Source: CAYLKS01 sp964384205 [NCBI: uncultured bacterium] (GTDB lineage: Bacteria; JAGOEH01). From it: DNA of 11,523 nt. The position numbers and the translations under genes were made by a program. The notes beneath the pieces are model-generated. The model saw only the letters and a program-made list of their open reading frames with translations, did no database searches and was not told where the DNA came from. Positions 7,259 to 11,523 of this stretch are shown here, one piece after another. Every line of letters begins with the position of its first letter. Position 1 is the stretch's first letter. The stretch covers positions 1-11,523 of the forward strand of contig CAYLKS010000020.1 in the NCBI GenBank assembly GCA_964384205.1, in the 5' to 3' direction.

Positions 7259-8803
7259 ATGTCAATAAAAACAAAAATTTATGATTTTTTAGGTAGAATG
7301 GGTAATGTCTTAAGAGGCGGTGGTGAAAAAGCAATACAAAAGCAGTTGTCTATGGGAAAATTAACAGCACGGCAGAGAATAGAAAAGATACTGGATCCAG
7401 GAACATTTAATGAAACGGATTTATTTGTAGAACACAAATGTACGGATTTTAATATGGATAAAAAGCAATTGCCTGCAGATGGGGTTATCACAGGTACAGG
7501 GATGGTTAATCATAGGCCGGTTGCTATATTTGCACAGGACTTTACTGTTGCAGGTGGTTCTTTGGGGTATATGCATGCTAAAAAAATAACAAAGATTATG
7601 GATTTTGCCATGAACTATGGTATGCCATTGATTGGCATAAATGATTCTGGCGGCGCAAGAATACAGGAAGGTGTAAATTCGTTGGCAGGTTATGGTGAAA
7701 TATTTTATAGAAATACATTAGCATCTGGTATTATTCCGCAATTATCTGTTATATTAGGCCCGTGTGCTGGTGGGGCAGTATATTCTCCTGCATTGACAGA
7801 TTTTGTATTTGTGGTTGATAAAATTTCTAAAATGTTTATCACTGGCCCTGAGGTAATAAAAGCAGTATTAGGTGAAGAAATATCAATGGAAGATTTAGGT
7901 GGCGCTAAAGTTCAAACAGAAATAACAGGAAATGCTCATTTCTATGCAGAATCAGAAGAAGAGTGTTTTTTACAGATAAAAAAATTGTTATCATATTTGC
8001 CTAAAAGTAATAGGGAAACTCCTCCATCCGTTGCTCCAAAACCTCCAAGAACAAAATTGGAAATAGAAAATATAATTCCGGAACAGGTTAATCAACCATA
8101 CGATATAAAAGATATTATAAAATGTCTTGTAGATGATTCTGAATTTTTAGAAGTTCAGGAACGATGGGCTAAAAATATAGTAATCGGTTTCGCACGATTA
8201 AATGGTGAAACAATAGGTATAGTAGGCAATCAGCCTATGTATTTAGCAGGAGTCTTAGATATAGATTCTGCAGATAAAGCCTCAAGATTCATAAGATTTT
8301 GTGATTCTTTTAATATTCCAATACTTACCCTTGTTGATTTACCAGGATATTTACCTGGAATAGATCAAGAACATGGTGGAGTTATAAGGCATGGTGCTAA
8401 ATTGCTTTATTCTTATAGTGAGGCTACAGTTCCTAAACTTACTGTGATATTGCGTAAAGCATATGGTGGCGGTTATATAGCTATGAGTTCCAGACATCTG
8501 GGTGCAGATTTTGTCTTTGCTTGGCCAACTGCAGAAATAGCAGTGATGGGAGCAGAAGGCGCTGCTAATATTATCTTTAGAAAAGAAATAATGAATTCTC
8601 CAGATCCGGAAAAAACTAGACAGGAGAAAATTAAAGAATATTCTGAAAAATTTGCTAATCCTTATGTAGCAGCATCAAATGGTTATATTGATGCTGTGAT
8701 AAAACCAGAAGAAACAAGAGCAGCATTGATCCACAGTTTAACTATAGCCAAAACGAAAGAAATAGCAAGACCAAATAAAAAACATGGTGTTCCACCATTT
8801 TAA
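7259..8803 (+). CDS. Biotin-dependent carboxyltransferase subunit (methylmalonyl-CoA decarboxylase alpha / propionyl-CoA carboxylase beta family, MmdA/PccB)
   Basis: This 514-aa cytoplasmic protein has the usual length and two-domain crotonase fold of acyl-CoA carboxyltransferases. It moves CO2 between biotin on a carrier protein and an acyl-CoA, most likely propionyl-/methylmalonyl-CoA. Visible motifs: GKLTARQRIEKILDPGTF (33-50), the oxyanion-hole stretch DSGGARIQEG (129-138) and GPCAGGAVYSPAL (167-179). The C-terminal domain has LVDLPGYLPGIDQEHGG (358-374), RKAYGGGYIAMSSRHLGAD (399-417) and AWPTAEIAVMGAEGAANIIF (421-440). Position 407, in GGGYI, corresponds to the specificity residue that is Asp in Streptomyces PccB. 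Ile here is, as I recall, the usual residue in MmdA-type decarboxylases and methylmalonyl-CoA transcarboxylases, so I favour that branch. A strong AGGTGA site supports the start. A biotin carrier gene follows 14 nt downstream. No biotin carboxylase or membrane beta subunit is nearby, so the direction of the reaction cannot be fixed. Confidence 0.92.
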   Translation: MSIKTKIYDFLGRMGNVLRGGGEKAIQKQLSMGKLTARQRIEKILDPGTFNETDLFVEHKCTDFNMDKKQLPADGVITGTGMVNHRPVAIFAQDFTVAGGSLGYMHAKKITKIMDFAMNYGMPLIGINDSGGARIQEGVNSLAGYGEIFYRNTLASGIIPQLSVILGPCAGGAVYSPALTDFVFVVDKISKMFITGPEVIKAVLGEEISMEDLGGAKVQTEITGNAHFYAESEEECFLQIKKLLSYLPKSNRETPPSVAPKPPRTKLEIENIIPEQVNQPYDIKDIIKCLVDDSEFLEVQERWAKNIVIGFARLNGETIGIVGNQPMYLAGVLDIDSADKASRFIRFCDSFNIPILTLVDLPGYLPGIDQEHGGVIRHGAKLLYSYSEATVPKLTVILRKAYGGGYIAMSSRHLGADFVFAWPTAEIAVMGAEGAANIIFRKEIMNSPDPEKTRQEKIKEYSEKFANPYVAASNGYIDAVIKPEETRAALIHSLTIAKTKEIARPNKKHGVPPF

Positions 8804-8817
8804 AGGAAGAGAAGAAT

Positions 8818-9117
8818 ATGGATAAAATAAATATAGATTTTACAGAATATAAAACATATTTAACTAAAAAATTTAAATATAGAAAAAGATATATAAAAGA
8901 AGATCCAAATATAATAAAAGCTATTATTCCCGGTATAATAAAGAAAATATTGGTTAAAGAGGGAAGTAAAGTGAAAGAAGGAGATACTGTTTTAATCCTC
9001 GAAGCTATGAAAATGAGCAATCATATAACAGCAGAAAAAGATGGAACGGTAAAAACTATATTCGTTAAAGAAAATGAAAATGTAAAGAGAAATCAAGATT
9101 TGATAGAAATAATATAA
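8818..9117 (+). CDS. Biotinyl carrier protein (biotin/lipoyl attachment domain) of the carboxyltransferase complex
   Basis: This 99-aa protein has a biotinyl domain over about residues 32-99. K65 in the canonical LEAMKMSN motif is the predicted biotinylation site. The hairpin-forming flanks are conserved: IIPGIIKKILVKEGSKVKEGDTV before it and AEKDGTVKTIFVKENENVKRNQ after it. It would carry CO2-biotin to and from the carboxyltransferase encoded 14 nt upstream. Residues 1-31 are unusual. They are charged and Lys/Tyr-rich (KTYLTKKFKYRKRYIKEDPN) and lack the long Pro/Ala linker common in MmdC and oxaloacetate decarboxylase carriers. A GGAAG motif (8805-8809) right after the upstream stop is the likely ribosome binding site. 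A strong terminator begins about 40 nt after the stop, so the unit ends here. Confidence 0.95.
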   Translation: MDKINIDFTEYKTYLTKKFKYRKRYIKEDPNIIKAIIPGIIKKILVKEGSKVKEGDTVLILEAMKMSNHITAEKDGTVKTIFVKENENVKRNQDLIEII

Positions 9118-9157
9118 TTTTTGTGTAGTTGGAAAAAGTGTAGTTTTAAAAAATTTG

Positions 9158-9191
9158 AACCTCCTGAATTTTTATTTTTCAGGAGGTTTTT
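9158..9191. terminator. Rho-independent terminator between convergent units, probably bidirectional
   Basis: A perfect 11-bp inverted repeat (AACCTCCTGAA at 9158-9168, TTCAGGAGGTT at 9178-9188) encloses a 9-nt T-rich loop and is followed by a plus-strand T run (9187-9191, then ATTATT). On the minus strand the stem is followed by CAAATTTTTT, also suitable. It lies between the stops of the convergent carrier-protein gene and outer-membrane protein gene and probably serves both. Confidence 0.9.
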
Positions 9192-9195
9192 ATTA

Positions 9196-10146
9196 TTAAA
9201 AAGAAACAGCAATTTGCATTAATAATATATTATCACTATTGTGAGAACAATATTCAATTTTTATTAAAGAATTTTCTTTTATTTCGTATCCAGCTAAAAA
9301 TGAGATAGTTGATTTGTGATTATATTGCTCCTCAATATTTTCTATTTTATTTTTTTCTTTTATTTTTGAATTATATCTAATTCCTGCAAAAAGAACTTTA
9401 TCAGTTATGTTTTTTAGTAAATTATTATAGATTAATGTGAAATAAAAGCCGTTTTTATTATTTTCATATACTTTATCGGAGGGAATTATATTTTGTATTT
9501 TTTGTTTTGAAAATTCAGTTATAAAAACAAAATCATTATAATTAAGATTTACGCCAGTATTGATATTATAAATATAATTATCTCCTGAGCTATCAGAATC
9601 TTTATTATAACTTATTTCAAAAAAAGATTTATTATAGAAATAAAATTCTATATTTGTACCGAATGCTATTTTATCAAATTGGCTATTTACAACAAAACTT
9701 TTAAAATTTAAATTTGGGGAATGATATTCTGCTAATATTCCATATTCTGTCCATCCGCCGTCATAAAAGATATTGGTAATATTAGTGGTAGTTATAAATT
9801 TATTGACAGGTGCGTCCAGATAGTAATAATCAATCCCAGTTGGTATATCAAATATCCCAAAATGTAATTCAAAATTTTTGTTTACATTGTACGTGATTAG
9901 TCCTTCTGCATTTGTTTCATCCCCCTCAATAGCTATACTTACTTCATAGGAAAATTTATTGTTAATATCCCCACCAGTTCCAAATTCATAATGGTTGGAT
10001 GACATGTTGAAATTTTTAGTATTTTTCTTAAATGTTTTTGAGAATGTTATATCAAAAAATCCTGATAATATGGAGGTGTTGGCAAATGAGTATAAAGGTA
10101 GGGAGTTCAAAATAAGAAGTATAAAAACTATAGATTTTGTTTTCAT
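9196..10146 (-). CDS. Outer-membrane beta-barrel protein, porin-like
   Basis: I choose ATG 10144-10146 (316 aa). AAAGGAAG lies 6 nt upstream, and a clean signal peptide starts there (MKTKSIVFILLILNSLPLYS, likely cleavage SFA|N after residue 22). The longer frame to 10197 starts with GTG and adds 17 residues that spoil the signal. The mature part alternates aromatic and polar residues in short strands and ends in ...MQIAVSF. The terminal Phe is a hallmark recognised by the BAM machinery. The stretch FGIFDIPTG (96-104), YLDAPVNKFIT (109-119), then WTEYGI (132-137) resembles a block of porin-type barrels, where a Pro-Gly turn is followed by D-x-P-x-N-x-F and a W-T-[ED]-x-G motif. A nonspecific or anion porin is therefore plausible. 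The substrate is unknown. It is transcribed leftward towards the shared terminator. Confidence 0.82.
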   Translation of the reverse strand: MKTKSIVFILLILNSLPLYSFANTSILSGFFDITFSKTFKKNTKNFNMSSNHYEFGTGGDINNKFSYEVSIAIEGDETNAEGLITYNVNKNFELHFGIFDIPTGIDYYYLDAPVNKFITTTNITNIFYDGGWTEYGILAEYHSPNLNFKSFVVNSQFDKIAFGTNIEFYFYNKSFFEISYNKDSDSSGDNYIYNINTGVNLNYNDFVFITEFSKQKIQNIIPSDKVYENNKNGFYFTLIYNNLLKNITDKVLFAGIRYNSKIKEKNKIENIEEQYNHKSTISFLAGYEIKENSLIKIEYCSHNSDNILLMQIAVSF

Positions 10147-10393
10147 ATTTTTCTTCCTTTCATATAGTAAAAGGGAAGTTACCTGATAGAAAAACACATT
10201 AATTATCCTGCTAACCGATACTTAGAGCAGCGTATGAAATGTAAATACTTCAAAATTACTGCTGCTAACTTTCAATTTTATTAGATCCACTTAAAAACCA
10301 ACTGTTTTTTGAAAAAACGACGAATTAAACCATTTTTTGTATTAGGTATAAAGGCTATTATATAAAATAGAAAATTTTTCATTGTAAATTTAT
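10147..10393. other. Intergenic region upstream of the outer-membrane protein gene
   Basis: No gene is visible here. A minus-strand GATAAT (10207-10202) about 56 nt before the outer-membrane protein start is a possible -10 box, but no good -35 accompanies it. CTGCTAAC occurs twice (10208-10215 and 10262-10269). AGCAG (10226-10230) between the copies could pair with either one. The homopurine/homopyrimidine run at 10304-10318 is not a terminator. Confidence 0.4.
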
Positions 10394-11482
10394 TTATTGT
10401 TTTACAATACTTTTTAAAATTCCTTTTTTATTAAAATATAAAATATAATGTTTGCCATTTTTTTTATAGTGCCATAGGTAAGGGAACATATATCTTTTAC
10501 TTTTATTTTCTTTTTTGTAAGGATTGCCCCATGAAGCAAGAACCATATCTTTAGTCATGCCTTCTTTTATAGTTCCCGATAAGATGGCATTTTCTAATTG
10601 AGGGGATACTTTATGTTGTTGGATAAATTTTTTTCTTTTTTGTAATAAAAGAATTTTTTCTGCTTCTTCCTTCGTCATATTTAAAATGACTTTATCAGAA
10701 AAATTATTACTATTTTTTTGCATATAGCCGATGTAATTATGAACAATATTATTTTCATCAGAATGAACAACTTTGTAAAAATATTTTGTAGAATCCAAAA
10801 TGAAAACTTCTGCTCCTCTATATAAAGTTTTTATAATTTTTGATTTTTTAGTTGGTTTGGCATAAATATATGCTTTAAGAGCTTTGAGATATTTTATCGG
10901 ATATTTATATTTTTCAAAATACCATAACCATTCTTGTTTTTTTATGTATTTTTCTTTTAATTTTAATGGCGTTGCATTGTAACCATTAGAAAAAATAAAA
11001 TCAAAAAAAGAATTTTGTGTTGATAATTTAGTCAGTTCAGAATTTTTTATATATAAAGGAATATATCCTATCTGTTTATGGGGGACCAATACTTTTGAAT
11101 AATTTCTTTTGTAAAAAATAATATTTATTTTTGAAGAATCCACTGGATATTGGTATATTAAATCATAAGGTTGTACAAATTTTATGTTTTCCGGGTCGTT
11201 TATAAAAAAGTGAATATTTGCATGTTTTGGTAAGCTAATAAAAACACTATCGAAGAATATAGTATCAATTGTTGACAATGAAATAGATTGTTTATTAGCT
11301 AAAAGGAGATTTTTTTTATTAAATCCTACTATTTCAGCATTTATTTTATTGGTTTTAGTTATAATTTTTGTATTAATATGAAGAGCTTTATTATATTGTT
11401 CTATTTTTGTAAATGTAGCACACGAAATAAAAATAAGAGCGAATAAGCTAATACTTAATATAACGTTTTTGAACTTTAACAT
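10394..11482 (-). CDS. Lipoprotein with SH3b-like and C-terminal BamE/SmpA-like domains
   Basis: Starting at ATG 11480-11482 the protein has 362 aa and a lipoprotein signal peptide: MLKFKNVILSISLFALIFIS followed by C21 as the lipidated residue. The lipobox F-I-S-C is slightly off consensus at -3. The first 100 mature residues include a small strand-rich segment (INAEIVGFNKKNLLLANKQS) of unknown role. Residues about 200-257 (LKALKAYIYAKPTKKSKIIK, then TLYRGAEVFIL, then YIGYM) look like a bacterial SH3 domain, usually a cell-wall or protein-binding module. Residues about 297-360 (NAILSGTIKEGMTKDMVLAS, WGNP, W-H-Y, then ILYFNKKGILKSI) have the SmpA/OmlA/BamE pattern. A sibling ATG at 11515 would add 11 residues; I prefer the later start because the signal peptide begins there. 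No clear Shine-Dalgarno is seen, so coupling to an upstream gene is likely. Envelope location is well supported; the exact role is unknown. Confidence 0.82.
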   Translation of the reverse strand: MLKFKNVILSISLFALIFISCATFTKIEQYNKALHINTKIITKTNKINAEIVGFNKKNLLLANKQSISLSTIDTIFFDSVFISLPKHANIHFFINDPENIKFVQPYDLIYQYPVDSSKINIIFYKRNYSKVLVPHKQIGYIPLYIKNSELTKLSTQNSFFDFIFSNGYNATPLKLKEKYIKKQEWLWYFEKYKYPIKYLKALKAYIYAKPTKKSKIIKTLYRGAEVFILDSTKYFYKVVHSDENNIVHNYIGYMQKNSNNFSDKVILNMTKEEAEKILLLQKRKKFIQQHKVSPQLENAILSGTIKEGMTKDMVLASWGNPYKKENKSKRYMFPYLWHYKKNGKHYILYFNKKGILKSIVKQ

Positions 11483-11523
11483 CAAACTGATTGAGCAATG
11501 AACGTATTTTATCATCCATTCCA
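11448..11523 (-). CDS. Possible 3' end of an upstream gene overlapping the lipoprotein start
   Basis: In the frame read from the right edge, the minus strand encodes a hydrophilic, protein-like tail (MDDKIRSLLNQFDVKVQKRY and a few more residues) ending in TAG at 11450-11448. It overlaps the lipoprotein's first codons by about 35 nt. This may be the C-terminus of the preceding gene in an operon, with translational coupling explaining the lipoprotein's missing ribosome binding site. Only about 24 codons are visible, so it could also be a chance open frame. Confidence 0.3.
   Translation of the reverse strand, partial: GMDDKIRSLLNQFDVKVQKRYIKY

Noticed and set aside
8742-9020. 92-codon minus-strand hydrophobic frame
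   Set aside because: It is antisense to the biotin carrier gene, whose EAMKM motif makes the plus strand certainly coding.
10304-10318. GTTTTTT/AAAAAAC inverted repeat
   Set aside because: The arms are almost adjacent and A/T only, so a stable terminator hairpin is unlikely. It is probably chance in AT-rich DNA.
10381-10408. 8-bp inverted repeat ATTGTAAA/TTTACAAT at the 3' end of the lipoprotein gene
   Set aside because: The stem is weak, A/T-rich, overlaps the last codons and is not followed by a T run in the direction of transcription, so I do not call it a terminator.

Overview
This AT-rich window (roughly 30 % G+C by eye) carries nine complete or nearly complete protein genes and a possible tenth gene fragment at the right edge. 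I see no tRNA, rRNA, CRISPR array, transposase or prophage gene. The best taxonomic clue is SecA: it has a long helical insertion, with a conserved [16 protein letters not shown] segment, that is typical of the Fibrobacteres-Chlorobi-Bacteroidetes (FCB) superphylum. Together with the biotin-dependent methylmalonyl/propionyl-CoA carboxyltransferase, this suggests an anaerobic, low-GC member of a less-studied FCB lineage such as Cloacimonadota. The phylum is inference only.

Left and middle (1-6982, all minus strand): one very compact operon, read right to left. It encodes an HD-domain metal-dependent hydrolase, a small secreted protein of unknown function, UDP-glucose 4-epimerase (GalE), the SecA translocase ATPase, a PHP-domain phosphoesterase of the RNase AM/YciV type, and a twin-arginine-signal protein that runs off the left edge (weakly TldD/PmbA-like). 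Intergenic gaps are 0, 5, 14, 0 and 2 nt. Two junctions are exact TAAATG fusions, and the galE Shine-Dalgarno lies inside the last codons of the gene before it, so translational coupling is likely. A TTGACA-containing promoter lies just upstream of the HD gene.

Middle-right (6983-9191, plus strand): a divergent intergenic region, then a two-gene unit. Its genes encode a 514-aa carboxyltransferase subunit (MmdA/PccB family) and a 99-aa biotinyl carrier protein with an intact EAMKM biotinylation site. A strong 11-bp stem-loop terminator closes the unit. The partner subunits (biotin carboxylase, or the membrane decarboxylase beta subunit) are not in the window.

Right (9192-11523, minus strand): two envelope genes. 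One encodes an outer-membrane beta-barrel protein with porin-like motifs and a C-terminal Phe. The other encodes a lipoprotein that appears to combine an SH3b-like domain with a C-terminal BamE/SmpA-like domain. The lipoprotein start probably overlaps the 3' end of another gene lying beyond the right edge.

Most of the window is ordinary housekeeping and envelope content. The less ordinary items are the cysteine-rich insert in SecA, the lipoprotein architecture, the Tat-exported left-edge protein, the secreted protein embedded between the HD gene and galE, and the minimal carboxyltransferase/carrier pair. I found no convincing evidence of a new defence or mobile system.
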